A stretch of 64,000 nucleotides of DNA from Azolla pinnata (GCA_037176905.1 JBBBWG010014446.1:5347-69346), one strand, 5' to 3'. Shown: positions 23,501-36,942, numbered from the stretch's first letter. Numbers and translations are program-made. The notes: a model not told the origin generated them from the letters alone.

Positions 23501-26500
23501 TTCTGCAGTACAACTTTGAAGGGGGATTGGACCTGGTGAGGTTCGTCAAGACCGTGCATTCCCATGGCTTGCTCATGAACCTTCGGATCGGGCCATACGC
23601 CTGCGCAGAGTGGAACTACGGGTAAAAGAAAAAAACAGCAAGGAAAGATCCCACCATGTTCAAGATCCTCTCTGATTCCTCCTGTTTTTCTTCCTTTCTT
23701 CGGATCTGTCTTCGCTAATCTCCATCTCCCCCCGTTCTTTCGTTTCTTTTCTTCTCTTGAAAACCCTAAACTTCTTGTCGGGGTTTAGGGTTCAGGATTC
23801 GGCAGCAATGGTTTCTTTGATGCACATAATATATCCATTGCCTAAACCCTAAACCCTAAAGCAATGGTTTCTTGATGCACATACATCCTTGCCCTAAACC
23901 CTAAACCCCTGAAACCCTAAACCTAAACCCTGTGCACATCGAGAGATAGGTAGATAGATAAATAGATAGCATGACTCTGGGAAAGAAAAGCAGCTCTGAT
24001 TGGGTGCATCCTCAGTGTACTGATCCGAGTTCCAGCGATGGTGAGCAGCTATCCGCTGCTGAAAGATCTTGAAGCTAACTGAAGCAAAGCAAATCTTTTG
24101 GTGTGATTAACTCGACAGGGGCTTCCCAGTCTGGCTGCATTTCATCGATGGGATCGCATTCCGAACAGATAACGAGCCCTTCAAGGTAAACTTCCCGCTC
24201 TACCGATCAAGCGGGCTACAGCTCGGATCTTTTTCCCCTGATAAACCCTTAACCCCGAACCCTAAACAGATCCAAATGCATTGTAAGTCGCCCTGATCAG
24301 CAGCTCCGTTCGAAACACTGAATGATACCAAAACATCTGACATATGTTTTGCAAAATGGGGGTTTTGAAGCACTCAGCCTCCGGGCTGTGTGGTGTATGA
24401 CCATCTCTAAACCCAAAAATCCGTTTTGCAGGCCGAGATGCAGAGGTTCACAGCGGTGGTGGTGGAGATGATGAAGAGAGAGGGGTTGTTCTACTGGCAG
24501 GGCGGTCCAATCATATTGGCACAGGTATTTGCTTCTTCTTCTCCTTGCAAGTTTTTCCCGAGTTCCCCCTCCCCCAAAACCTAGACTGGTTTTGGGGTTT
24601 GTGTTTTGGAATCAGGGTTCAGAGTTGTTCAGGGTTTAAGGATTAGGGTTTTGTGTTTTGGAATCAGGGCTCAGAGTTCAGGGTTTTAAGGATTAGGGTT
24701 TTTGGTTTTGGCATTAGGGCTAGATTTCAGGGTTTAAGGATTAGGGTTTTGGGTTTTGTGTTTTGGAATCAGGGTTCAGAGTTCAGGGTTTAAGGATTAG
24801 GGTTTTTGGTTTTGGAATTAGGGCTAGATTTCAGGGTTTAAGGATTAGGGTTTCGGGTTTGTATGTACACTGTTCAAAGCGCATCAAAATGTACATGCGC
24901 AGTTGGTTCTTCTTCGTATGCTGAACAAGTTTGTCCCATTTGAGTGAGCAAAATGTCAGGAACTATGGTGCTGAATGGCCGGAAGATGATGAATCAGTGC
25001 ATAGCATGTACTGGATCAATGTTGAATCCCTTCGATCACAGTCTTTCATGATCAATCTGCATTCATGCTCAAACTAATTGATCAAGCTTCGGCCATATGC
25101 CTACCTCTAGATGCAATCTTCACCAATTGCATTACTAGAGGCATTGTTGGATGTCCATTCAACTGTGGCTCAATTACTTTGGATCTTCAGCTTCTAGGCT
25201 TTTTCTTCTAATCTGTACTGTGGATGACCAGGTACACATCCCGTCATTGTACTATTTGTCATGGGTGCTTTTAGCCTTTAGAAGAAGGCGTTCATATATC
25301 TTTCTTCGTGACACACTTTTTTGCCTGTCATCACTCTTTAGTCTCGACAGGAAGCATTTAAGTTTTAGGTAGCTGTAGAGTAAAGTGAGCCTCTGGTGCA
25401 ACGTATCCTTGAATCTTGTAGCCCATTTTATGCCGCAAACGTTCACCATCCACCCTGACTTGTAGCTGGTAACTAGATAACTCCATCCAAAATCAATATC
25501 AGCGAGAAATTTGCATCTACCCAAGGCTTTTTTACTTGGATATTTGCTGAATCTCATTCAAGATTGAAATGCCTTTTTACCGTGCACGGTGCTACCAAAT
25601 CGTTGGTTTAATTCTTCTGTTATGCGTCTTAATCTTCCTCTCACCTGTGTCATTTCGATACTAATCAATCCAACAATTCATGTTTTGGGAGCCACCAAGT
25701 TTCAATCAGTTTCGAGCCCTCTGTCAAAGTGTTCTGTGGCAGTAAGTTTAGTACGAAGTATATGCAAAGCATGCAAGCTAGCTTGTGTTGTTTTCTGTTT
25801 CTTTTGTAAATCGATGATGAGCATATGCAATGTCATCAAAGAAGCATAAGAACTGCTCTTGATCATTTATCACATCGTGATTCGATTTGGCCAGGACCAC
25901 ACATTATACTTTACTTGTCCTGGAACTTTGTTTCATGGATTTATTTCGTGAAGGAAGATGAAAGCTAATGCTGTCAGGTTCACGAGTCGTTCCATTGGCT
26001 AGTATACGTTCTTCAAACACAAGTAAAAAATCACAGAAATAAGCCTTTACGTGTTCCTAGCTTTAAGAATGCCATCTACATCAAAACTTGTCACATACAA
26101 TTAAAGGTTAGAGCTCATACGTGTTTGCACATGACAAGTTGTTTTGACGATCAAAGTTCCAATTTGGGACTTTGGCAGATCACGATCCTTTTCATTCCTC
26201 GAAAATAAGTGTGAACTTATTCTACTGACCATGAAAACAGATGTGCGATTATCACATGGAAGTTCATAAACCATTGCAGCCCGTCAATTACCTCTATTTG
26301 ATTAGTAGACATGAATTTGAGAGAGAAATCTTGTGTTTGTGTGTGTGTGTGTTTTCGAGTTGAGCCACAGCAGTTACGGTGAAACCTTGAAGAACGTTGA
26401 ATTTTTGGTTGCCACTTGCTTGTTAGTAATCAATACCCATCCCTGTAGATTTCCTCCGTTTTACACATGAATTCAATCTAAGAAGTGTGTGTTCTTGAGT

Positions 26501-29500
26501 GGAGATAAAAAAAAAGAAGGTTTGCCCTGTGAAGTTAAGAATAACAGATTGATTCTTGCGATAAGTAATATGGTCTGATTGAGCTTAGGAACACACTTAG
26601 AGAGAGACACAGATAGAATTGAGTGCGGAAACATTTTGGCTTAGTAGCTTTAACCTACTTTTGGATCAACGAAATTCACAGATAGAGAATGAATATGGGA
26701 ATGTGGCAAGTAGCTATGGGGCCCCTGGGAAAGCATACACTAAGTGGGCAGCCCAAATGGCTGTTGGACTCAACACCGGTGTGCCATGGATTATGTGCCA
26801 ACAAGATGATGCCCCCGACCCCGTAGTAAGTTGTCTCTCTCAAAACTAATATCACTCCAATCTTGTGAAGGATTTCAGTTCTTTGATAGCTGTGTATATG
26901 ATGTATGTGCGTGCATGCATAGATTCAAGTATGGATGCTTTGTGTGCGTGCATGCTTTTATGTATATATGTACATATACACCTAAGTATATTGGTGCTGC
27001 CTATTGCATACGCACATGCATACATTCATGTATAGATGTATCTATGTCTGCTGTGCGTATGCAGGTGCGTATGCATGTATAGACATGCACATGCATGCAT
27101 GAATGTACAAGTGGGTCGGATGTGTGAGTACACGTATATGTCAAGTACATGAGCTCCATTTATGATTTATCTGATAAGCTCGTTTGTCTTATTTTGAGAA
27201 GATCAACACTTGCAATGGCTTCTATTGTGATAAATTTACCCCAAATTCTGCTAGCAAACCCAAGATGTGGACAGAGAATTGGAGTGGCTGGTAAGAGAGA
27301 GAGCAAATGTGTGTGTTGTATTGCAGTGCAAACTCATGTAAACTAGTAAATGGTTCTTATGATACATGCTATAATGGGTTTTACAGGTTCCAAAGCTTTG
27401 GAGGTCGGAGACCTTATCGTCCTGCTGAGGATGTCGCATTTGCTGCTGCTCGTTTCTATGAAAAGGGTGGAACTTTTCAGAGCTATTACATGGTAACTGT
27501 TCATTTTCTTATTAAGTCCTTCCTCCCCAGAAAATGTCGCTAATGTTGAGAGTGTAGATCTTAGAATGTGAAAAATACTTCATGTTCTGCTGTTATCACA
27601 ATTGAATTTTGAGTCAGGGGATTGACGTTATGTTGTACTTTATGCATAAAGTCCTTTTTACGATTAAGTTTGAGCAGGTAAAATGTAATGTATGAGTTGC
27701 TATTGATCAATATTATGTCACAGTATTGTGATTGGTAAAAACAGTTTAATTCTGTGTTGTAAATCCGACTTTGATATCATGATCAAAGTTCAGTTCTCTT
27801 CCGGGTGATCTTTGCAGTATCATGGTGGAACCAATTTTGGACGAACTTCTGGGGGACCATTTATATCAACTTCTTATGACTATGATGCCCCAATTGATGA
27901 ATATGGTTTGCTTTCGCTTTACACCTTCATCTGTGTCATGTATTTGGGTTTCTGATCGTCACTCCACATAAACTGTTAGCAACCTTGCCCCTTTCCTTTA
28001 TCCAGACAATGTAGTAAAATATTCATAGTGTTGCAGCATTTTTATTTATGTTTTGGATGTAATACTTAGATCACGGTTCTCGATTTCCCAGGAAATCTCA
28101 ATCAGCCCAAGTGGGGACATCTGAGAGACTTACATCAGGCAATACAGCTATGTGAACCTGCCCTTATTTTAGGAGATCCAACACTGGTGGTGTTGGGTTC
28201 GAATCAAGAGGTATAATTAGTAATGATGATCTGTCCCATATAAATCCAGCTGCTGTGTGTCTAATATACCACTTCAGAAATTCTATGAAGAAATGCATAT
28301 TCATGGACATCTGAACCTACAGCAGTATTATCTTGTGTCAAAGTGTATATTTATATGTAGATTTACAACGAATTTAACATATTCTGTACAATTATGTACA
28401 TGAAATAAACTTTCTGTTGACCCATTAGATAGCCCATTATTATGAAGTAATTTATTGAGGGTAAGCTTGTCTACAGGGTCATGTATATACCAATGGAAGT
28501 ATTTGTGCTGCCTTCCTAGCAAATTATGATGATAAGGCAGATGCAACTGTGAACTTCAGAGAACAATCATACCATCTTCCAGCGTGGTCTGTCAGTATTT
28601 TACCAGATTGCAAGAATGTGATGTACAATACAGCTCAGGTGTTTTCTTTTCTCGTCTTTAGATCATAAATCGTGATAATCAATTTATATTTAAGAGCTCA
28701 TTTTCAACTATGAGTCAAGGAAATACAGCAACTTCTAACATTGGGATCAATATAGATCAATGCACAATCATCTGTACTAACCACAAGTCAACAACAACCG
28801 CTGCAACATCCCAATGAAGATGGGAAGACATTGTCATTATCGGAGGCAGTGTGGGAGACATGGGAAGAACCTATTGGTGATAGGGGGGAGAACTCATTCA
28901 AGTCCACCATCTTGTTGGAGCAAATCAATACAACTAAGGATGTCTCTGATTACTTATGGTATTCAACAAGGTGAGAGTAACTCGGTTCGAGATACTTCAA
29001 ATAAAAATCAGTACCATGTATTTTTCATCTCATAACTGGTTACTCATTGCCATCCGTGACAACAGCGGACAAAGAAAGCTATTAAACATTTGAGCTATAG
29101 CTATTAGCTTAGTGAACAATTAGTAGAAATTTCCACATCAAATTTGTTCAGTTATTGCATATTCTCCATGGAGACTAAGGGCGTTGTACAGCATGCTGCA
29201 TGGCTTTTCGGGTTTGAATATTACTTATTTTCCATGTTTCCATTTCATTTTGTACATTGGATAAGAACATTTGAGCTCTAGCTATTAGCTTAGTGAACAA
29301 TTAGTAGAAATTTCCACATCAAATTTGTTCAGTTATTGCATATTCTCCATGGAGANNNNNNNNNNNNNNNNNNNNNNNNNNNNNNNNNNNNNNNNNNNNN
29401 NNNNNNNNNNNNNNNNNNNNNNNNNNNNNNNNNNNNNNNNNNNNNNNNNNNNNNNTTGAGCTCTAGCTATTAGCTTAGTGAACAATTAGTAGAAATTTCC

Positions 29501-32172
29501 ACATCAAATTTGTTCAGTTATTGCATATTCTCTGTAGAGACTAAGGGCGCTGTAGAGCAAGATGCATGGCTTATCGGGTTTGAATATTACTTATTTTCCA
29601 TTTTTCCATTTCATTTTGTACATTGGATAAGAACCAAGCATTTCCAGGTTCGGAATTTTCCTGAGCTAATCAATAATTTGAGCATATATAGCCAAATTTA
29701 CCATGGTGTTTTCATGCGAAAAATGTGGCTTTTGTTTTGCAGTGTAGAGTTGAGTGATAGCGATCTTCTTCCAGATGCTGAAGGGAAAACAACCCTTTCA
29801 TTAAGCTCGAAGGGGCATGCTGTCCATGTGTTTGTAAACAAACAACTTTCAGGTACTACAACCGTCTTGTTTAATGCCATTTTATCAGACAAGTTAATGG
29901 TTTCGAAATCTCGCAGGTTCTGGCTTTGGAAGCAGTGGAGGAGCCAATTTCCATCTTCAAGTCCCAGTAAAACTAAATTCTGGCAGAAATTCTATTGACT
30001 TGCTGAGTATGACAGTTGGGTTACAGGTACAGACAATGATACTTTAAAGCGAAAAAACAACCATACTCTCTAGTTAAAATTCACTTGTGATCCTGTTTCA
30101 AGCTGCTGGTTTTCACGTTACAGAATTATGGAGCCTTTTTTGACACTTGGGGTGCTGGAATCCATGGAAGTGTCCTTATTAATGGATTGAATGGCACATC
30201 GAGAAATATATCATCAAATATGTGGACTTACCAGGTCAGTCAGTAATTGTCAGAAATTGTATATGGCCCCTAGAATGAAGGGATTTGTCTACACGAGAAA
30301 GCTAATTTTGAAGCTAAGTGGGAATGACCATTGGAAAGAGCAAAAACAAATTTTTTCCATTTTTCACATTCTCATTAATTTTATGCTATTTGGACTGCAT
30401 CCATGAATTTATTGTCTGATTGTAAGGGTGATCTCGTTTTGGCTGAAAATCTTAATCGATATGAACATTATCTTGTTATATGCTACATCAGCCCATACAT
30501 GTTATTCTTTGTTTGTTTTTATATGAAGAAATATATCTTATGTTCAGATCGGTTTACAAGGGGAAGAACTCAAAATGTACGAGAGTTCAACAGGTTGGGC
30601 GTCTACTTATGTTACTGTTCAAGGTCAGCCGATGATTTGGTATAAGGTAAAATGTCTCCCTACTTATGTAACAAATGTTTAGGAATGTGTGCATATTCTG
30701 GTTGTCAAACTTATGCTCCATTAAGTTTCGTCTTTCTCAACTCTGCTAAAGAGTAACAAGCGTATGTATACTAATGATGCTTATTTGCCATTCTTTCTGG
30801 TTCGAAATGAATCCGTGAAACTTTCCCTTTTCTTTATCTTGAAAATCTCTAGTGTTATGCGACCTTGATCTAATACTGATAAAGTTCTACCAAAAATCAT
30901 GTTTCTCTTCCCCTTTTTTTATTGATTCTGTCCATGTAAACTCTGGGGCAAATCCAAATCATGGCTCCTGTTCTTGTCAATCAATGCATGGTACCATTGC
31001 CCAGCTACTGCTGCAAATTGTTCTGGCTATGTTTTATGATTGATTGAGAGATATAGGTTTTTTTCTTGTTCCTGTGAGAGATATATGTTTCAAAATAATT
31101 TTCATGATCGTCTCTTGGCAGACAACTTTTGATGCACCGGAAGGGAGTGATCCAATTGCATTAGACTTAGCCAGCATGGGGAAAGGTGTTGCTTGGATTA
31201 ATGGAAACAACATCGGTCGCTACTGGCCAACTTATGTCTCACAAGCAACAGGTTGCTCAAGCACATGTCCATATCAGGGAGCTTATAGTGCCAGCAAGTG
31301 TTACACAAACTGTGGGCAGCCAACTCAAAGCAGGTAAAGATCAGATATTACAGCAGAGAGGCTGAAGAATACTGATCCTCTTCCTCTTCGTGTGTCATTG
31401 CGCCCAACATTCTTTTGTAAAACCATGGTTCTTGATGTACATGTGTAGGTACCATGTACCAAGATCGTGGATTGAGGACTCAGGGAACACACTGGTTTTG
31501 TTCGAAGAAATCGGGGGTGATCCATCCAAAATATACTTCTTGACTAGCTCGGTGTTATCAGTTTGTGCTCATGTCTCAGAAATCCATGCTGCTCCATTGG
31601 ATAAGTTTGAAATGAACAAACCTGGTCGAGATCCAGCTGAGGCAAGAATCAATTGTGGTGAGGGCAAAGTGATCTCCAACATTACGTTTGCAAGCTATGG
31701 CAACCCACAAGGCGTATGCGGTAGCTTTACGCTTGGCTCATGTCATGCCTCGAACTCCATGGACATAGTGAGAAAGGTAAGATGGTTCTTGTAATCCATC
31801 CCTAGCTCAATCCATGAATTCATAGTTTGAAAGGTGTTATTTGTAGTTCATGTTCTATGCTTTTATATAGCTCAATCTGTACAGTGAAGATGGTTTTCGC
31901 AAAATAGTTTTGTATTTCTTAGGCAAGTCTTGCTATCCTTTTTACTCTTTGCATGCATCGGAGCTTTGGCAAAAAAGGCCCTATGATCTCTTACTTCGGA
32001 TTTCTTTGACATTGGTACAAGACTCTGATGCTTTTAATGGGAATGTTTTCATTGCAATCAGGCATGCATTGGGCAAGAAAATTGCGCTGTGGCAGTCATC
32101 AATGAGAACTTCAGGCAAGATCCATGCCAGAAAGCAATCAAAAGTTTGGCAGTTCAAGCAACTTGTTCATGA
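20589..32172 (+). CDS. BGAL: Beta-galactosidase, GH35 with C-terminal SUEL lectin domain
   Basis: Nineteen exons: 20589-20777, 22166-22261, 23509-23621, 24119-24185, 24432-24524, 26682-26825, 27202-27290, 27387-27492, 27818-27905, 28092-28210, 28477-28638, 28756-28970, 29743-29852, 29917-30026, 30124-30234, 30548-30646, 31122-31333, 31449-31776, 32062-32172. All phases fit and give 853 aa; BGAL8-type plant enzymes are about 850. Residues 1-24 form a signal peptide. The GH35 domain has [27 protein letters not shown] (acid/base Glu190) and WTENWSGW (nucleophile Glu259). The galactose-binding middle has SILPDCKNV and GRYWPTYV. The SUEL lectin domain (about 770-853) runs from [12 protein letters not shown] to SLAVQATCS. 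The protein should be secreted and trim galactose from wall polymers or glycoproteins. Introns 1 and 2 hold tandem arrays, introns 3 and 5 telomere-like repeats, and intron 12 an assembly gap. Exon 1 start is supported by the signal peptide. Confidence 0.96.
20806..21320. repeat. Graded tandem array in BGAL intron 1
   Basis: Twelve copies of a unit starting AATCGCTTT(C/G)ATCTCGC and continuing TAATCGATTG. Unit length grows along the array: three of about 33 bp, three of about 42 bp (gaining TATCCTTCTCTTAC), then six of about 45 bp (TCTAATTACT). Confidence 0.92.
22653..23500. repeat. Two-level repeat array in BGAL intron 2
   Basis: Two copies of a block of about 192 bp (around 22653 and 22845) are followed by about 17 copies of a 34-36 bp unit, GAATGGAATTCTGAATCTGC plus either TTCATGATTTT or ATCACGAATTT, loosely alternating. 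The longer block carries TTCTGCAGTACAA or GTGCAGTACAA, which matches the true acceptor and start of exon 3 (TTCTGCAG at 23501-23508, then TACAA). Confidence 0.9.
23755..23935. repeat. Opposed telomere-like runs in BGAL intron 3
   Basis: Short GGGTTTAGGG and CCTAAACCCTAAACCC runs occur in both orientations. They are associated with a duplicated segment containing GCAATGGTTTCTT and GATGCACATA. Confidence 0.85.
24570..24862. repeat. Degenerate telomere-like minisatellite in BGAL intron 5
   Basis: The motif CAGGGTTTAAGGATTAGGGT alternates with TTTTGGAATCAGGGTTCAGA or GGCTAGATTT segments, in a higher-order unit of about 115-125 bp. Intron 5 (24525-26681) is the longest in the gene at 2157 bp. Confidence 0.88.
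26885..27140. repeat. Alternating purine-pyrimidine tract in BGAL intron 6
   Basis: Low-complexity sequence rich in TATGTA, GTGCGTGCATGCAT, GTACATATAC and CATGCATGC, the same style as the tracts in the P4H promoter and P4H intron 1. Confidence 0.7.
29086..29640. repeat. 181-bp tandem repeat containing an assembly gap, BGAL intron 12
   Basis: Copies begin at 29086 and 29267 (unit 181 bp, core TGAGCT.TAGCTATTAGC then TTAGTGAACAATTAG). A further copy emerges from the gap at 29456. The 100 N at 29356-29455 is a conventional placeholder, so the true copy number is unknown. Exons on both sides are intact and the joined reading frame is not affected. Confidence 0.93.
29356..29455. other. Assembly gap, 100 N
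   Basis: Exactly 100 undetermined bases lie inside the 181-bp tandem repeat. Round size and position indicate collapse or failure of assembly at the repeat. Confidence 0.99.
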
Positions 32173-33280
32173 TTTTACGTCCCTTGTTTAGAAACCCCTC
32201 GTTTCTATCCAGTGCTTCTAAGCATTACTTCATTATGCGATATGTTTTATCCTATCAAAATATACACAATGTATTATGAAATTCTTGGCTTGCTTCTTTC
32301 TGTAAGAGGCTCAAGAGAAGTATAAGTTTCTCTAGTTTCTAGCCACTCAACGCTCTACTTGAATTTTGTGAAAAATAAGGTATTAATCTGTAGGGCACTG
32401 AATGTGCGATTGGGAACTGATGTATATCCTTTTATTGATGAATTGAATAAACATTGTAATTTCTTTGTGCAGGAATGCATTTATATAATGGTTAAGGAAA
32501 CACGAACCAAATATTGGTGAAACCAATTCTGAAACAAAAGCAGATCCACTCAGACAAAATATGCTTCTAAGAACATGATTAAGCAAATTGTTTGAAAATT
32601 CTGGATGAATCATCACCCGCCAGGAAGAGGTTCTTCCTGTTTGAGATAAACAGACCCTAAAATAAGTCATATGGGACATGCGATGGCAACATTAAGCTCG
32701 ACCTGCAACAGAAACAAAATTGGCTGAATCATGTAACAATTCACAAACCCTATGTCTATCTGTATGATGGAAACAACAGTCACAAGATGTAGAGATATGA
32801 ATTATGAACTTTTCAGCTAGCTTCATGGAGTAGAAACATAGACAATGTAGCTCAGCTTTCATTTTCGCCAGGGCAATCGCCCATGATGGAAAGAAACCAC
32901 ATTCAAAAGAGTTTTAAAGATATGAATCATGAATTTTTCAAAAGCACTTAGCTGAGCTTTCATTTTCACCAAAATGGACCTTCCAACGTTATGATCAAAA
33001 TACATTCCCAAAGCAAGTTGATTAAGCATTTTGCATGTTCCATGAGATTGAAGCTATACATACATAAATTAATCCCTGTAAGCACAGCAAAATTTTGATC
33101 ACCAAGAAAACTACATAGGGAGCGAGATCTTGCTTTTATGAGTTTCGCATTAGTAGGTACCATAGTGCTACAGAGCCAAGTGTTATGGCATCGACCCCTC
33201 TGGATATGAAGAAAAAATTGACCCTCAAAAAAAAACATTCTTGGATTGGATTATGATGACCCGGAGAGAAAGAAGAGCCT
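32173..33280. other. Convergent spacer between BGAL and TM9SF genes
   Basis: 3' untranslated and downstream sequence of two convergent genes. AT-rich; no gene or tandem array is seen. Confidence 0.55.
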
Positions 33281-36200
33281 TTAATCAATCTTCACTGATG
33301 CATATATGGTCCGCACAAACCAGAAACATGCATAGAATCCAATTGTTCCTGTCAAGGCAAAGAAGGAATAAGAGATGATGACCATATAGCCAAAATACAT
33401 CACGCCTGAAACCAATGATGTTATATCAAGCTTGGTGAAGAAGTAGAACGTGGCGTAGAGCATCAAATAGAGAGCAGACGACCCAGAAGTAAGGTATGCT
33501 CTCCACCACCAATGATAATCCTCGCTGCACAGCTGGAAATAGCAAAGCACGATTGTAATCTCTGCACAGGTCACGATGAGGATCAAGAAGACGAGGAACA
33601 AGAAGCCAAAGATGTAGTAGAATTGGTTCAACCATATGGACGTGAGGATGAAGAAGAGCTCGATGAACACGGCACCAAAAGGCAGAATACCACCAATGAA
33701 AATGGAGAATAGAGGCTGCATGTACCAAGCTTGGTCAGGAATTTGCCTGGGAATCTTATTTGTTCTCACTGGATCTTCAATCGCTGGTTTCTTGAAGCCT
33801 ACATAGCTACCCACAAATACTAGGGGCACAGAGATCCCAAACCAAAGACAAACGAGAGCAAACATTGTACCGAAGGGAACTGCACCAGAGGATTTCTGAC
33901 CCCAGATCAAGGCATTCAGGATGAAGAAGATGGCGAATGCCACACCTGGGAACAAGCATGCTGTTTCCAGTGTGATTTTCTTCCATTCCGTTCCCTTGAA
34001 CATCTTGTACAGACGAGCCGAAGAGTACCCAGCAAAGATCCCCATGAAAACCCACAGAAACAGCATTGCAGTCATGAGGCCACCCCGATTTGCGGGAGAG
34101 AGGAACCCAAGAAGAGCAAACACCATGGTTACTACCGTCATTCCAAAAAACTGTACTCCTGTCCCGACATAGACGCACAGAAGGCCAGCATGTGTTGGAG
34201 GCCTGAAAACATCTCCATGAACTAGCTTCCATCCGGTCTCCTCTTGAGCTTCCTCTTGGGTCTCAAGTTCATTGTATTTCGAGATATCCCGATACAATGT
34301 GCGCATCATTATCATAGCTACCATCCCCGACAGAAACAGCACAATCATTAGGGAGTTTATAATGGAGAACCAATGAATCTGATCATCTGACGTGTTAAGA
34401 TACACATCCCAGCGAGATGCCCATTTTATACTGCTTTCCTGTGACAGTAATTGCAAAAAGATTGTTGGAATCAGTTAGCTAATGCATTTCTTTCTTTTTC
34501 ACAAACAGGGTAAATCAAATAGAGCAGCATATTCATCTAATCGACATCTACTTTGCACCTCAAACTCCACGTCATAACTGAATATTATTTCTTGGCCTTC
34601 CGAAACTTCCTGAGGAGACATGCTATTAGTCACATATACTTTGGCATTTGGATTGCAAGTTGTGAGCCGAGGCTTGGCCTTATCCCAAGGTTCTTCATAC
34701 TTATGACGCACACTACATCAATCACCATATGAAAATATTAAAACACATAGATGGTTTCGAGATTTAGATTGTCCGGACTAAGCTATCAACGAGAATTATA
34801 ACAATTAAAGAAATATTGCATCAGAATTAGAGCTTGAAGTCCTAACCTGAAAGGCGTAACCTCAAAGCCAATCACCCTTGATGTCCCTGCCTCATGATCT
34901 TGATGATAAAGAATCTTGAAGGAAAGGTGATTATTGAGAAAGAACATTTCCTCTTTCTGCAAGAATCACATCACATGTAGATATACTTCAGATAATTAAT
35001 GGCTACTTGCGTCATACCGCATAAATCAGACCTGACACTTACTCCGGAATCTCCTCCTGCATCTTTGAACCCAACAGGAAATCCTCGATCATAGAAGAAT
35101 GAGTTTGAACCATCGGCTCGCTCTTTCTTAATTGCAACTGGCAAGTTGTCCAAGATCCTGCACAAAATAACATCGTACATTATTTTGCATTCTTCGCATG
35201 TGGGTACATAAGGCGAAATCAAAAGTTCACACTCACATATTGACACGGTAATCATCCTCGATCTTCTTCTGGAATTTCTTGGCATCTTTTGAAGAAAGCT
35301 TGTCAATCTTACACAGAAAAGTGCACAGTCTGTTGTCCCTCATTTGAAACTGTGGAAGAAATCGTGGGTTTAATTCAGTGAAATGAAATATGTATACAAT
35401 TCACATCTGTATCAGGTAGAAGGTAAAAGATTTCATTGTCCTAATCTTATTATGATTATGGTAGGTGTGAGAGGCCTGATTTCAACTAAAACTAACAAAC
35501 ATGTGACAATCATCAGCAACTACAGAGATCAACAGTTTGAGAAGTTCAACCAGCAGAAAAGAAACACATGAATAAGATCATTGAATAACTAGGACCAGAT
35601 CCACAACTTTGGAGCGTATAGTTCCTACTTTATAATCACGGAGGAAGGAATGCATACGTTCAGCAAAAAAGAAAGGGTCAGCTTTTTAGGAACGATTAGA
35701 TCCACAAAATCTCATAATTAATTAACTACCCTATAATTAAGGCATTCACTCAGCTCCATGAGAGCAAAATATTACGAAATCTAGATCCAATAAGACTGGT
35801 ACAATCCCGCAGTTTTTTACCACTCAATTCAACTAAACAATAACTCGAAGAAGAGAAAGATCTAGACGAGTAAGATATGTAAAAGCTTGCACCGGCCTCA
35901 AGATCAGGAAAGATCGACCAAATTTCAAAATTTTCTCCTTAAATACAACGGGAGGCAACGAAGCAATATCTAGATCAGCACAATTATACCATCTTCATTC
36001 GTAAACTATAGCAGATGAGAACCACGGTGTTGGGGTAGAAACATGACAGAAACTGATGGAAACTTACTATCAATAATAAGAACATTTTACTGGAAAGCAT
36101 AATGGAAGTCGTAAGTTGAGGTAGAAAGAATGAAGACATACAGAAGGTTCTAGATCCACTGAGATCGACGTAAATTCTACGGTAAGAAATGTATTAATAG

Positions 36201-36942
36201 AGCTGAATGCATTTAGAAACGAATGCCAAAAAACACAATCGTACTATATTAACCGACTCAGATAGACAAATAGTTCACATTTTTTCACTTAGCGAAGGGG
36301 AACAAAAAACCACACTGTGGTACCAAACACAGTATGCGAACCAGGTAAGGGTAGTAGATCAGCTTCCCAGGTGTGGACTTACTGTGTAAGGAGAGTTCTC
36401 GATCCGATCTCCCCTCAGAACTTCTCCTAAATTCTCCGCACTGTTGACAATCGCTCTCGGCCTACAGTAAGGAAGATCGTAATAGACATAAGGCAGCTGG
36501 TTTTTGATGGACGAGAGCTTGTTAACCTTCACGAACAACTCGTCGCCCTGCACGAAAAGAATGCATAACAGGAGAAGAAACAAGAATGGTGAGAATGAGA
36601 AGAGCGGGACCAAGAACCGGAACAGGAGTTCGTTCTCGATCCAGTCACGCGGATCTCTTCAGATCTGATGCGGATTGCGGGATGTGAACGGAAACTCGCT
36701 CGATTTGGTCGATCGAGCGAGAAGGCGGGGACGAAATGGAGCGAGCGCGGGCGAGAATGCGAGGGGGAGCAAGCGCCGAGACGGCTTGCTTTCTTTTCGG
36801 TTTTGCTTACCTTCTTGAAATCTTGGGGGGCGACTCCAGGGAGGTAGAAGGAGCGAGCGGTCTGCAGGCAGAGAACGGCGGCGAGGAGGAGGGGAAGCAG
36901 AAGAAGGCGCGGCGGGCGAAGGCAAGAAGCTTCGATCGCCAT
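33281..36942 (-). CDS. TMN: Transmembrane nine superfamily (TM9SF/EMP70) protein
   Basis: Seven exons: 36811-36942, 36383-36547, 35237-35349, 35043-35157, 34847-34956, 34559-34712, 33281-34438, giving 648 aa. Residues 1-31 form a signal peptide, followed by SFYLPGVAPQDFKKGDEL, the family's mature N terminus. The lumenal domain has the hallmark SAENLGEVLRGDRIENSPY. The last exon holds the nine membrane segments with HWFSIINSLMIVLFLSGMV, YRDISKYN, ETGWKLVHGDVFRPP, GTEWKKITL, NKIPRQIP, QFYYIFGFLFLVF and SEDYHWWWRAYLTSGSSA. It ends KID, the KXD/E COPI-binding Golgi-retention signal. It is a Golgi/endosomal multispanning protein, closest to the Arabidopsis TMN1/TMN2 group. A TATA-like TTTATATTTT lies about 70 bp upstream, and a telomere-repeat block begins about 145 bp upstream. 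Intron 2 is 1033 bp. Confidence 0.96.
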
